Source: Phoronis australis (lineage: Eukaryota; Phoronida; Phoronidae). From it: a stretch of 64,000 nucleotides of DNA. The stretch is taken from assembly GCA_002633005.1 (NCBI GenBank), contig NMRA01000867.1, forward strand, positions 48,842 to 112,841, in the 5' to 3' direction. The position numbers were made by a program, and so were the translations under genes. Of this stretch, positions 11,768-24,775 are shown piece after piece (the stretch's first letter is position 1; each line of letters begins with the position of its first letter). The notes beneath the pieces are model-generated. The model searched no databases and had not been told where the DNA came from. It saw only the letters and a program-made list of their open reading frames with translations.

Positions 11768-14700
11768 ATGACCAAAGAGAAGGATGCCTGTGAAGACGAC
11801 AGGGAAGAATTAGATTCCTCGGCTGCTGACAGAACACAGTTCCGGCACCCCGATGGAGGTTATGGATGGCTAGTTTGTCTGGCCTCTTTCTGGTGCAACG
11901 GTACCATTTTGGGAATGGTCAACACATTTGGGGTCATCTATCCTGATCTCCTGGACGCGTATGGTGGGACAAATGACAAAGACATTGCATTTAAGACATG
12001 TGCGTATTTCTGCCACCAGTTTGACATTAATTAAAGGTGTATATATTCCTCTATGGCCCATAAAACATGAAAATCATGATAGTCTGATAAAGGCTAACAA
12101 ACAGACCGGGTCTCAAGATTTGTCATGTCCTGATATTAATTGGATTCTATAATCAAACGGAACAAAGAAACCACTCCCAGATTTGGAAGGTTGTGGCAAC
12201 CCTGTCAACATCGATTGTTTTGGAATCTTTTTTACTTTCTGAAGATGTGAATCACGAATTTGTTTGGGGATTAGAAAAAATTATTTTTATCATGGCATGG
12301 ACAGGTTTGAAACATTGTTGTAGCCGATTTAAGGTTAAAAGGGAAACATACCGATTTGCATTGCAGATTGCATGCGAGTATCAGGAAAGAAATGTTTCTG
12401 AGGCTAATTTTCACTTTCATTTCACCTTTGTTTAAAACAGTCTGCACAGATAAGGAAATTTTTAATGGTATGTGTATTGTATCATCCGCCGAATGTTATA
12501 TCTTAATGGCAGGCGTCTTTCCGTCCGACGGTCCGTGGGTGTGGGTGTTCGTGTATATTCAAGTGAGATTTGGAACAAACTTTTAAAAAGCTTGCTTACG
12601 AAGTGCACAATAAGGTTTGACTTAGCTTACTTTTCTTCTTAATTTCCATGCACCGTGTATAAAAATGCTCTTCTGTGCGTAACTCTTCCGTCATTTCAAA
12701 GGGGATTTCAAACAAATCTTCAAAAAATGTAATCAATTGCCGTAGCGCATATTGCCAGTACTCTGGGATTTAAACCTATTTTTCGGACTTGGCCCATTCT
12801 TGATTTTCACTCTTCCGCCGTGTAGGGAAATGCTCCTCTGCGCGAAGCTCCTGCGTTTCAAAGGCAATTTCGGCCAAATTTCAAAAAAAATTACTTGCTA
12901 AGTGCTGAAATTTCACTTTTCACCGGAATATTGTTCCATACTTGAATTTCAATCATCCCTGCACTAAAATGCTCTTCTCTGCGTAACTGCTTCATTTCAA
13001 AGGGTATTTTGAACAAAATTTTGAAAAGTATGCTTCCAAAGTGCTGTGAAATATATAGTTGACATTTTGCGATTTCACCGTATTGGGGCAGATTTGAAGG
13101 TGCCTTTGAGTTGGTTATGACATCTTCCAACTAGCTCTAAATTACTAAAAGCACATTTATACAAGGGGTCGAGTAAATAATGGTAAAAATAAACTCCAAG
13201 ACATCCTGACAACACTTACTGAGAGACCTCCGTTTCTTCCACAAGAATCCGTTGCCACTCGCTATCGTCAATCTGGTAGGGGCGACAATTTACATGTATG
13301 CCACAGCTAACTAACCGGCCATAACTTGTCACCTGGGCGACAATGTATACCGATGGCGAACAGTTCATGTCGTAACATTCTGAAAACCGTAGACTCTAGA
13401 AAATTCATATCCAGCAGAAAACGCAAACTCTTCTTTATACTGATGTGTAAATCAAACCGTTCAGTCTGAGGTACTAAATGTTCGTTTTTACGCCGAAGTG
13501 CATGTCTCCGTGACGAATCTTTTTACGAGTAGAGACTTATGGGAAGTATTGAAAACTTTTCAGCTTGTAAAATGTGTTGAGGCGGTTGGCGAGGGTGGTC
13601 AATTTTCTGTGGTTTGGATAACAAACTAATGAGTGAAGAGCCCTAAAGACATTCCCCGATTTCCCTATCTCTAACCTGTTAATATTTTTAATTACTTCTA
13701 GCATGGGTGGGTTCTTTGTCAGTTGGAATCATCTTTTTATTCTCACCTGTGGCAAGCATCCTTGTGGACAAGTTTGGAATCCGACCAGTCGCGTTCATCG
13801 GTGCTATCCTCAACACCGTCGGACTTCTTGCCAGTTCATTCGTCAACCACCTGGGTCTTTTGTATCTAACGTATGGAATCCTTCGTGGAGTTGGCACATC
13901 ACTGATATACGTGCCCTCATTGGTAATTTTAGGGCACTACTTTCGAAAGAGACTGGGTGTCGTTAACGGTATTGTCACCGCTGGCAGTTCTGTGTTCACG
14001 GTTACCCTACCGTTTATCTTAAAGTCTTCGTTAACAAACATAGGACTGGGACACACACTACAAGTCTTGGCTGGCATCAACGCACTGCTGGTTGTATGCA
14101 CACTCACATTTAAGCCCCTGATAAACCACGGTCGGGATCGTGCTACGCAACCTGGCAAGCGACCTACAGAGCCTCTCAGTCTTCGACGATGTCTCAAGAA
14201 CTCGTTTAACACCCAAATATGGAAAAACAAGAGTTACGTCATCTGGGTAGTGTCTATGATCATAGCAGTGATAGGCGACTACTTCTTGTTTGTTCATTTG
14301 GTGAGTAAAATGTTTTTACATTATCTACAAAGTCATGAGACGGATTCTAATCACAACATTCAAAGGGAAAATATGTTTGCGATTACCCCAACAATGGTTG
14401 GTAAGGTTGGCGCCGTTTTCTGGTCATGTCCTGGGGTTCCACTTAATCCAACAATATGTACATGTATAGTTACCACTATTAGTTTATCATTATTAATAAT
14501 CTGTGATTTTCTGGAGTCAGTTTTCAATTTTCAAGCAATAAATGTTTTTTAGTTTTTTGGTAAGGAAAAATACTCTCTTATCACCTCGAAATTGACCCGA
14601 AAATGAAAGATTTTTATTCATAGCATGCAAACATTTGTAAACATTTGTAAGGAAGGGTTGTGTTATCTTGTAGTAGAAAACTTGGGAATATTTTTAAAAA

Positions 14701-17700
14701 CGGATAGCTTATTTTTTGTTATGCATTGTTTGGCAGATTAAACATGCAAGAGACATCATGCCTGGGAAAGATGGCGAGATTCTTCTTGTATGTATTGGAG
14801 TGGCTTCCGGAGTTGGACGTTTGGGTTCCGGAAAGCTGTCAGATACCAAAATCATCAATCGTCTTCAGCTTCATCAGTTTGCCAATGCTGCTATGGGCAT
14901 TGCTGCAGCCACAGTACCATTTACTACCAATTTCGAAGTGCTGCTGATTCTGACAATGATATTGGGGCTGTTTGATGGCGTTATAGCGTGTTTATACGCA
15001 CCAATAGCCTTCGATCTTGTAGGGCAGAAGGGGGCAGCACAAGCTGTTGGATTTCTATTCGGCATTCTGTCTCTTCCACTTCTAGGTGGACCGCCACTTG
15101 CAGGTAAAGGGCAATTGCTTCTTTTGATAAGTATAAACACGACACAGAAATAATCAGGAAGATATTTTTCTTTTATTTTACGTTCAAAAGGTGCTCTTTT
15201 CTTGACATTCACCAATTTAGAACACAGAAGGAATTTCGTCAGTCGGAAGATATTTTTAAAATGTAAACACTTCGCAACTTTCATACCTGTTTGTGATTGC
15301 TTATTTTACTGTAGATTGCTAAGTTTTAAAGTTTGGGGCAGGGTTTCAGCGGAAACCTCATTACATATGGCAGCAATTGTGTGAGTACCCATAATGCATG
15401 AGTCAGAAGCTGTCACTCACTTCGGCGACCAATTTATGTGGTGGTGCTCCATCAAAATTAAACTAAAATCTAAATATTTAATTGACTTAACTTTGAAAAG
15501 ACCTGGTTTTGTGTTGAGTGAGCGTTATTTGGGTTAACGTTTCGATTGAACTAACTTTATTTAAAATCCGTTTTACGAAGTTTTGAAGCGGAAGATGTGT
15601 CATTTTAAGCGTTGTATTGAGACCACAATCTGAAATTGATTTATTGAAATTACATGTATGTCAGGAAGTAGCTGTTATATGCATATTTTTAGAGACTTCG
15701 AAGTTTCACTCAAGTGACATTTAATTATTTTCCGGAAATAGTTGTATGGAGCTTATAACCAAATTTCTGACACTCTTAAGTAATTTTTCATGAAACAGTT
15801 CCTGTAGCTCAGAACGTTTTAAACGCTCTCTTTTTAGGCTTCTTGTACGACCTTACGGGCAACTATGATATAGCTTTCTGGGCAGCAGGTGGCGTGCGTC
15901 TCCTTGGTGCTAATATTATGTTCTTGATTCCCGCCGTCAAAGCGGTAGGTATGAGGAAGTCTTCTGTTTTGGGATTTTGGTAAGGAAGGGTTGTTTAGTT
16001 CGGTACTAGCAACCAATATCATATCCAGATGATGGGCGGGAGAAGTCACATATAATGGGAGAACTTGAGAGTGAAGCTTGAATCAGTAACTTTTGATTAA
16101 ATACATTCAGAGATAAGATGATAACTGATGATAAGATTCACCTTACATGCTTCACGTAACGTTGTTAGTAAATTAATGTCAGCTTTGTTCTTAACATAAA
16201 AATCAGTTAAGAACGGTCTCTAAATGAAAGAAATACGCCAACAATTAGTATTTTCCTATATGACGTGACGAGTGCACCGTGGTAATCCTGTCATTGCATC
16301 GAAACCATAAGTTACAGTGCACCTGGACATGGGATCTAATCTTTGTAATCGCAATCGTACTGGAAAATATTTTTGACATTTTCCTTGTGCGTTTGTGCTA
16401 ACGCAAGATAACGTTTTTATTCTCTGCCGCAGTTCATTATATTTTACCTTATTGATTGTCTAATCCTAGTTAGCATTTGGTGACCCAAGCATTAAAGCTA
16501 TAATTTCGGGTTTGAACTCTGAAAGTTCGAGTTTTTAGCCAAAATCTGGAGATTTTACTCGAGTTGATACCAAGGAGTGTATTATATTATATAATATTCA
16601 ATGTACACTCCCTGTTGATACCTCGTCATCACGTGCGAACGTGGGCTAGACAATAATTTCCGTGAACTGTAACGTACTCGAGTACAGAATAATGAACTCT
16701 TAATTTGAGTTAGTTCAAAATCAGAACAGAAAATGTGAAAAATAATAATTGAATTTCGATTTCTATTTCGCAGATTAGATCACAGCCTAGTGCGATTTTG
16801 TTCATAGTGTATTACGTAGGATATTTACAGAAATATAATAATACCCCACATTTCAGAGTTCACTCTCATGAGCATCCGGGGTTATGAATAATTTACAGGA
16901 ACGTTGATTTTAAATATGATTGTGGTTGTTGTTCAATTTGTGTCATTTTAAAAAAGCAGCTGGACTTATATGTCAGATTTGACTTAGTTGCACGGTCATT
17001 TCTGGGAAACAAATTAAATTCAGTCATTTGATTGAATCATTGACAGACACAGTGTTCCAAACAGCCACAACATGCCACCATGGTAATAAAAAAATAATTG
17101 CAGGTGGTCTGTTACACGTTGTACCAGACGTGCGCAGACCTCGCATGTGGGCCCATTGCACTGACCACCATGGTAACACACGGGACAATTACAAGTGGAT
17201 GGTAATATAGTAAGCTGTGCATGCAAAGTGGTATTGGTACTGACACATGTTGTCAAGATGGTGGTGGGCCATTGAGGTGCTGGCAGGTGTTAATATTATT
17301 AACGCTAATCGGATGATGGACAGTGATGTCAGCCTAACAGTGTAGGCCTAAGAATTCCTTGGCTACCTGCAGTGTGCTGTGATTTAGAGCCACCATGTGA
17401 CTGGGCTGTACTCGACGTTTTGGGCGCCATTCAGCATTCTGTATCTTCATGTTATAACCATCGCTGCTAATCGAACTCGGTCCTGACCTCTAGGGTGAAG
17501 TCTACTAGCTTGGCTTTCATCTTCACCAAAAGTAAACCAAAATACAAACGGCGCTCGATGTTTTAAGTGTTAAGGATTGTTTACATCCTTTCAAGCCAAT
17601 ATTAGATGCGGTATTTTTAGACAAAAACATGGCATTTTCTTGTAATATCTGGCATCAAAGCAATATCAAGCGACCATTTCTGCTTTTGATAATTTCTTAT

Positions 17701-19622
17701 CAATGTTTTCTTTTCTCGTAAATTGCCCCATAGTCGAACTATTTTTGGGCGCACTCACGAAGTGCTACTTGGCAGTCCTGAGGTGAACCGACTCGTGGTC
17801 GAGACGGTCTCGCCACCTGGTGACTGGCTGATGGTGGCAACGATGATGAAGAAACATGTAAACATAATTTCAAATTCTTTTTTCAAGAAGTTCAAAAGCT
17901 GTTGTCATTGTCGCATAGATTGTTTTTCAAGATATGTTGTCTGATGGTTGACCCGGAATACGAAGATAACTAAGGATTTTAATTTCGTTCCACCAATCTT
18001 TGGCTTGATATAATGACAAAACAAATTTCGCTTGCCTTCCGTATTGCCTGTCAGCTTTGTGAAATTTTAAGTGGTCATCGAAATTTGAGTAATCTCACAC
18101 AATTTTCTATTTAGCTACCTTCTGCTCTCCATGATGTTGAAACAGTTAATGTGGCTGATAAAGACTTAGAAGATACAGGTATATTGAAGTCAATAATTGA
18201 AAATTAGAAAGTGCACTTTTGATTGTAAAGTTACCGCTTACTCATCCTTTTATATTAAAAGAACATTATATCTCCTTTTATTGCTGATTGAAACTGCGAT
18301 GTATTAATTACAAAAAAACAACTTCAAAGTTCGTGCAACGCCATCTTTTGAAACCATTGTTTTAGTTCATATTTACCGGGGTGGGAACCCTTTGTTTTGG
18401 TTCTTTAATAGAGCGAGTTAGTTTTCTTCATTACACCGTTAACAATGCGAAAAGCCGGAGTTGATTGCTTCAACGGAGTGATTTATCTTGGCTAACTTGA
18501 TTAGTAGCGTACTGCGCGAGACTTCAAAACGCCAAGTTATTTAGCAAGTTGTTCTTCATAGTTTTGAACTCCGTTGGGAAGACAGAATGCTAAAGCCACT
18601 ATGCTCCGTATTTCTCAGGATGTCGCAACCGGTGATGGGTGTTTCTTAATTTACCTTTGTACCCCATACAGGATGCGTTTGGTAGTACATATTTTTCTCA
18701 TCGTTTGAAATTCAAAAAAGAAGCCAATTCAAGGTCAAAATCATGCCCTAAGCGCGTGACTGCGGTACCTCACCGGGTGCAAAAAGGTTTTGGTGTCTGT
18801 TTCCACATTACTTGCTCCCAAACACCAGCCTATAATGAGGGTGGGCGACAAGGGGGGCTGACGTGGTAGCGCTAAAGAGAAATCTGGCTTTGGAACCAAG
18901 AGGGCAAAAGTTTGCAGAAGTCGAATTTATTTTTTGAGCCCCCCCCTTCCCAATAATTTTTACCTCCCTAAAAAGCGACTAAAGAAGTAGGAGATCGAAC
19001 TAACACGTTCAATTTCGAAGTTATTAAACTTTAAATGAAAATCATCAAAACATTCTGGAGACTTATGAAAAACCATGTATGTTATTTTCGTTGCATTTAA
19101 AACCAGTCCATTTACATTTAATCAAGACTGAAGCGACTCAATTTTTGATATTGCAATTAACAACTGACAGTTCCTTATTCATTCATAAAATTTCCGGTCA
19201 CGATGGTGACCTTCTTGAAATTTTGTGATTTCTTTCCGAGCCCAAAGATAACTTCTAAACCAAGTAAGGAACAAAACATGACCAATTTTACGGTATGTGG
19301 TCTAGACCAATACCATCTTCTTTCAGAAATCACGGATTTAATGCCTCTTTAAAAAACAAAACAACGGGCTCCACCCAGTCAAAACGCAAACTAAATCTGG
19401 TTTTCAAATATAGCGCTGCTTGTACGGTACTTTTTTACAGGTGATGACGCACGCGGCTCCAACTTAATATCGACAGAGACTGGTGAAAAGAGGCTGACTC
19501 GAAGACGTAATGGAAATTCAGACAGTCTTATTTCTGCATCCGATGCATCACCACAAAGTAGCAACAATAGCCCTGAGCAAATTCCAATGCTTGGTGCAAC
19601 CAATAATGACTCTAGCGTGTAG
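11768..19622 (+). CDS. SLC16 (monocarboxylate transporter family) 12-TM transporter, copy A
   Basis: Six exons join in frame: 11768-11999, 13702-14300, 14737-15103, 15838-15944, 18115-18178 and 19441-19622, with GT-AG introns, giving 516 aa. The acidic N-terminus leads into DGGYGW (residues 29-34), the family TM1 signature. The second signature is YFRKRLGVVNGIVTAG (from 157), and TM8 has Arg305 in GVGRLGSGK, where MCTs keep a transport arginine. Twelve hydrophobic spans are visible, with the usual long cytoplasmic loop between TM6 and TM7 and a hydrophilic Ser/Asn-rich tail. Proteins of this family move lactate-like monocarboxylates, or in some branches amino acids, thyroid hormone or creatine, across the plasma membrane; the substrate cannot be told here. 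The exon 1/2 join was chosen because AAGACAT|GTGCGT plus CAG-less acceptor CTAG|CATGG restores KTSWVGS. No broken residue was found. Confidence 0.9.
12660..13040 (+). repeat. Intronic minisatellite, period about 150 bp, three copies
   Basis: Three diverged copies at about 12664, 12831 and 12968 share 'AATGCTCTTCTGTGCGTAAC', TTTCAAAGGG and a following TTCAAAA stretch. They lie in intron 1 of SLC16 copy A. The same intron of copy B has about four copies. Confidence 0.75.
15945..18114. other. Intron 4 of SLC16 copy A
   Basis: Apart from the repeat at 16326-16740, nothing was recognised. The 3' part (about 17640-18110) matches 34740-35240 of unit 2. The middle part (about 16100-17600) does not match unit 2, whose intron instead holds a tandem repeat of about 300 bp. 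Confidence 0.5.
16326..16740. repeat. CTCGA-rich repeat copy in intron 4 of SLC16 copy A, with a nested hairpin
   Basis: The segment begins GGGATCTAATCTTTGTAATC and shares CGCAAGATAA and GGAGATTTTACTCGAG with the elements at 2056 and 6180. At 16563-16571 and 16614-16622 the 9-mer GTTGATACC flanks a 42-bp AT-rich hairpin starting AAGGAGTGTA and ending TACACTCCCT. It looks like a tiny insertion with a target duplication. It is absent from the paralogous intron in unit 2. Confidence 0.55.
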
Positions 19623-21072
19623 AAACATGTCTAGTCAATAGGAAAAATGTTAATATTATTACACAACTTGATTTGCCTCGTCAGAGTTCATCTCTTTGGT
19701 TTTCCAACAACAATGAGGTCAAGTTCAATTTCAAAGCTTTTTGCTGTTACGTATATCTATTTTCAGTACGATGTGAAATTTGCACTTTTGCAGTAAAGAC
19801 ATGTTATGGAAAAGTCTTATAAAACACAATTCTGAAGTCCAGGCTATCAAGCCAACAACGAAAACGTGAATAGAAAAACCACCCTGTGTGCAGTTTGGGG
19901 ATTGGGTCCCTATCGTGATGTCCTGTGTAACTTTAGCTGGTTTTTTTATCAAACAACAGAGTACAGAGGCATCTGGGTTATTTTAGAACCATTGCTTTGC
20001 ATTCCTTTGTAGCATCTTTCTGAATTGGTCTCGACAATACCTTCAAGAAACGTCCGTCGCTACAAAATAGCGTTCTCGACTTATTCGCGATTTCCATACC
20101 CAGCTTTTGTTTTTTATTAACTGATCATTCCAGGCATTCTTGTCGATTGATATCTTGTACAAGCTTGTCATCACTCCTGCTTTCGGCTCGCCGGTGTTTT
20201 CCGATTGTCGCAATAGTCATCGACAATCCGTCGTCTCCGTTGTTGACACGTCGACGTCTGTGTCGTCGTAATGCTGGCATCCTCGGTATCGTTGCCAATA
20301 TGTGTGTCACTATAGTCTATGGTGTCACTGGCGTTACATGGTCATTGAGGTGGTTCTCGATACCGTCATTGCTGTCGCGGGTTTCATTGTTGTTGTCTTG
20401 TTTAGTGCCATTGCCTTGGTCCTAGTCGATTTTCCCAAATGTTGCTCCCCAGAACGCATGCTTTCATTTTCAAATTAAACGCCCCCAGAAATTTTGTTTC
20501 TGATGCATAAGCAGTTTGTATCACAGAATTTTGTGGAATGTACGTTTTCACACTGATTGACATTTTAATCAAAAAGAAATTATTAATAAATTCGTTATCC
20601 GAAGTTGTTATTTTCTGTTTTGGCGTAAGTCCCCGTTTCGACTGTGTATAACGTACGTCATCAAGTAAAATGGGTAAAATCAGGCCCCAGTGGTCCAATC
20701 GATATGTTAAGGAAGAAGAGTAGAAGTGACAGCAAGAGGTTGAGGACTTCGGAGAATTGGAATCTTTAGTTGAACCAACACAGCCGACCGTGGAGCTCGA
20801 TGTCAAAAGCTAACCAAGATTACAGAAGGTTTTGCAGTAGAAGAAAGCAGGATCGTATTTTGCAGCAGAGTCCACAGGGGGGGGGGGGGGGNGGGGGGCA
20901 ACCACAGGATAGCTACCGGCTGCCGAAGTGTCATCTAGTAAGACGGGGAATATTATGCAACTTCCGTCTACAAATCTTAACCATCGAGGGTTGAAGTCCC
21001 TTTCTATACATCATTGCGTTTGACCGGCATGTTCTAAGAAAAATGGGCGAAGCTCTCGATTGCTGCATGGTG
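19623..21072. other. Spacer between the SLC16 copy A stop and the GPCR pseudogene
   Basis: The two genes converge, so this should carry two 3' ends. It is collinear with 39940-44634 of unit 2 apart from the element at 40016-42343. Short frames here match nothing recognisable. A G-run interrupted by one N lies at 20878-20898. Confidence 0.5.
20878..20898. other. G homopolymer with one unresolved base
   Basis: A run of about 20 G with a single N at 20892. The paralogous place in unit 2 (about 44320) has no such run. Either it is a real homopolymer expansion or an assembly or consensus fault. Confidence 0.8.
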
Positions 21073-22208
21073 TCAATACCGACGACACCAATTCGTTTAT
21101 CGCAGTTAGATTACCGTTTGATTCTAGGGTTTCTTGTGTGGGCCCACGGTCATTGTCGTCTACTTTCTTGGCCGAGCAACTACATTTCTATTTGAGAAGG
21201 CAATAAACTTTCTTCGAACAAACAAATGTCATGTAAATAAAAACACCTTGAAGGCTATTAAACAGAATAAACATGTTCCAGAGATCACTGAACTCCGTCA
21301 TAGAGGCGAAATTACTCAGAAGCCAAGTGGCGCCCATTATAATGGAAAGTTTGACTTACACCAGCACTCAAAGCTAGTCTCCCTTCTTCCTCTCCACTTG
21401 GCCGTTGAGAACGCTTTCACAGATAACCCAAACAGTGAAGACAAAAAAATACTGATGTTGCAAATAGAACAAACGCGGCAGGCCACGCGAAAACGCCAAC
21501 AGTCCATCCCGATTTGTTATGCGTAGGCGGGATTTATGACATCCGGGAATGTTGTCAAACACAGCACTGAAATTTTATACGAACTAGAGATCCTGACCAA
21601 GCATACAGATTATACCGACTAAATAGTTTGGTATCAAATCCGTCTAAAGCTCCATATATCAAAAGACATGACATTGATCTAAGAGAAAGACGACATAAAG
21701 AAGTAGTGAATGGAAACTGCTATAACTTTGCAAAGGGTCGTACTCTCTGTGCGCATTATTCCTGCCAAAATAGCACGTGGGCGATAAGTAATGATGCCGA
21801 GAGACACATTAGAACCTTCCCGCGGACACTGCGCAGTTGTGGAAGTAACTAAGGTGTAGACAACAAGAACCGAACCAACACCGACGGCAGATAATGTTTG
21901 GTGGTGACGTTGCAATTATTATATAAATTGCAAACTGACAGGAAATTTGCACCATTTTGGGTCACTTTTGCATATTCTTCTGAAGAGAAGTGGTACTTAG
22001 ATTCACCCATGCTCAATTCAATAGACCCGTTCTTGTGAATGTTAAACAAGTGCTCTGGATGTAATATCCTTTGGCAAGAGAATACATTTCCGTGCGATTC
22101 AGACGAACACTCATCCACCAACATCCTTGTACTTGGTTGGCAAGCCAAAGTTATACACATGCCGACTTTTGGTACGTACCTTTGGTTTTGTTTGTTCTCT
22201 TGTCAGTT
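21073..22208 (-). pseudogene. Pseudogene of the somatomedin-B/7TM GPCR (unit 1 copy)
   Basis: The minus strand matches the last 400 or so codons of the receptor at 44635-46678, but the frame is broken repeatedly. The first segment (22160 down) covers the end of the extracellular region, with MCITLACQPSTRMLVDEC. A deletion of about 60 bp then removes the stretch just before TM1 and shifts the frame. The next segment covers TM1 to TM3, with SAVGVGSVLVVYTL and KVIAVSIHYFFMSSF, with a further shift between TM1 and TM2. A second deletion removes sequence after TM3. Homology stops at about 22208, so the N-terminal 275 or so residues of the exon, including the somatomedin-B part, are missing. It is best read as a dead copy left by the tandem duplication. 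Confidence 0.85.
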
Positions 22209-24606
22209 CAACACTGAAGTCGCCTGCCAAGATAGAAACCGATGTCTCTGGAATGGCAGTTTTTGCGAACAAAAGTATTCTAAGCGTTTCAAAATGCCAT
22301 AATTTGTAACAAATTCCATCATTGATAAGTTCTAATTTTCATTTTTACGGTATTGGCGGGTATTTGGTCCCATGCGCCTGCATTCGAAGATAGTGTATAT
22401 TCGGAATTAGGTGTTAGCGCCTGTGCGTGAACAAAACGAGAAAAACAATGTTTCAAATTGATGCTCCAAATCATTTAAAAAATTTGCGCTGCTAATCGGC
22501 TCGCATAATACATTCAAGATTCTTGCCAACGAATGATACAGGCTCGCTCGGCAGGCCTGACCTTTAAGCGTGTACATGCTTCTACGTGGTTGAACATTAG
22601 TTTACATCCAAATTAAGCACTTAAGTTTGCTTTTCAGTTGAACATTGCTTAACATCTATTGAAAATTTCCAAAATTGCACCCCGAAAAAGCACCCATTCA
22701 AAATAACAAATTTGCGTGAGCCGGATTTTAGAAAGCTTTTAGTGACTTTAAAAAATCTGCTCGTGAAGTCACATTTTAAACTCAATCGTGCATTTTTAAC
22801 CATCAAGTTGAACTTTTAGACTGAATTGTTGCACCGAACATCAAAAATATTCCCACAGTCCATTTCGTATATCAAAATGGCGGCAATCAACACTTTTCTC
22901 TTTTCTCATATACACTTCCTGTTAGGTGTTTTCAAGTTCTGTGTTCATGTTCTGTACTTTTCCTTTAAGCCCTTCAGGCAGTTCTTTTGTTTTGGTTCCC
23001 TCTTTCAGGGCTATTCATTGTACACGCCGGTGGGCATTTTCCATGCCCATCTTGCAGAGTCTTAGTTAGTTTTATCTATTTACGCCATAATAAATGACAT
23101 TATTCGCAATCCTCCTCTTGTTTTACTCTGCAACATAGCTCGTCGCGTACCCCGGCAAAATAGATTACGGTAAATTATGTTTAGTTGCTCGACTGGCCCA
23201 CTTGGTCGCAAACCATCGTAAATTCAACGATTTCAATAAATATTGAATGGTGTCGCGTGCTGGTTTCACTAGAAATCAACTGGGTTATGCGACGTTCAAC
23301 TTATCACCTTGGCATTATGAAAGTTTGGGGGGGCAGTATGCGACTCGCTTTCTAGTTATCTTCACGAAACGACCTCGCCCATCCAAAAATACAACGACCA
23401 AACTACGAACATTTCCTGGGGAAATCAAAATGCCGGTCACAGAGAGCGTACGGCTAATAAACCTCATGGTCACGTGATGTGCCACTCCAACCATTTTCTG
23501 CTTTCTACATTTACAAACTTGAAGAATCTAAAGACACACAGTTTGCTTGAGCTACTACCTTGTGGTCTCGAACGCAACACAAAACTTATCATCCTTTTTA
23601 TTATATTGTTGTTGTCAGCATTCCACTACAATGATGTTCCTTTTTGAATGGTGAACATGAGTACTCGATTCACTCACTCATTGCCATAAGTACAAACCGA
23701 TATTTAAACTATCTAATCAGATAATGCCAAAAAATCAGAAACGAACCGTTGTAGGCAATGGGCATGCTATGTTGAGGCCTATCCTAAAGATTTGCAGGAA
23801 AATGGAAAGCTGGAAGATACCTTTCTTGAAAACTAGTAACAAACACAGGCCTTCTAAAAAGCTAAGCTTATTAAAACATAAAATCAAACAATATCAACAA
23901 TTCCAATACCGCAGAGGTTTTCCATATCAACTGCAGAAATTTTGCGACACTGAACAAAAAATAGGTTGAGCCTAAGTCACAAATACCCTTACGGTGTTTT
24001 TAAATACCATTTCGTACGGACGTTTTAAAGCACTCGTACGACAATACATTGTTCGCGGAAAAATCGTAGCCAAGTCCACGAATTCGTCAAAGACTTTCAA
24101 GAAAGCGTTACGAAAACATGTCATCCCAGGGTTGCAAACGTCAAAAATGATAACCACCCGAAATAGAAGCCCTTCATTTCGTTGCAAACATGCGAGAAGT
24201 ATTTGAATGACACAAACAAATGTCGTTTGCTCCCCATTGTAACAAATAATTGCAGACAACAAACTTTAGAAACAAGAGGCAAAGTACAACGCTTGAAAAA
24301 CGCCATCTTTGCAAGTGTGAGGATACTAGATACTGTCAGCAACTTTACTCCACCCCTTTTAGAAAATCAGATCCCACTGCTTCGAAATCATAAGTTTCCG
24401 AGACATTATCACATTTCAAACAGAATCAACAGTTATGACAGGGGAATGTCTGAGTTATCGCTTCGAATACGACAGGCAAATAACTTGTGTGAAGGCTTAG
24501 GTTTGCGAAAATCCAAGTATTAGGAGATATTCTTTTCAACAAAAGTTTGTGATAATAAATCTAAATTGGCGCGAGTTTGACGCATTTTGTTTCTTGGAAG
24601 CCACAA
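22209..24606. other. Right end of unit 1, no gene seen
   Basis: Positions of about 22300-23930 have no clear counterpart in unit 2 and show no protein motif. Positions 23970-24590 match 47950-48540. The matching stretch has open frames in both copies (for example KYLNDTNKCRLLPI against KYLNDTSKCRLLHI), but the frames shift between copies, so it is probably non-coding. Confidence 0.45.
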
Positions 24607-24775
24607 CAAGATAAGTATTCATTTTTCTGGTTTGTGATGATCAGTGTCTAATCCGAGTTCGCACTTGACGACCCCTAGATTTGAGCTACGAACCCAATCG
24701 AGTAAAAAGCTGAGATTTCGAGTAAAAACTGAAAAACAACACAGTTCAAGCTCGAACTTGCTTCGTCGCTTGTTT

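Larger units (their letters stand above)
6266..24606 (+). repeat. Segmental duplication, unit 1
   Basis: This block is collinear with 24607-48546. Matching anchors are 6266-6420 with 24607-24770, 8336-8770 with 24880-25290, 10900-11450 with 25610-26500, the six SLC16 exons, 19740-21070 with 42380-44640, the GPCR locus, and 23970-24590 with 47950-48540. The proximal junction lies at about 24607, where sequence matching the right end of unit 2 (GTTTGACGCATTTTGTT, then GAAGCCACA) runs directly into sequence matching the left edge of unit 1 (AAGATAAGTATTCA). Unit 1 is shorter because unit 2 carries later insertions. Confidence 0.85.

Noticed and set aside
13703-13966. Alternative frame starting MGGFFVSWNHLF
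   Set aside because: It is the shifted frame of SLC16 exon 2; the correct frame joins exon 1 as KTSWVGS and continues for 199 codons.
23972-24523. Open frames in 23.97-24.52 kb with relatives at 47.95-48.36 kb
   Set aside because: The frames shift between the two units and match nothing recognisable, so the similarity is that of duplicated non-coding DNA.
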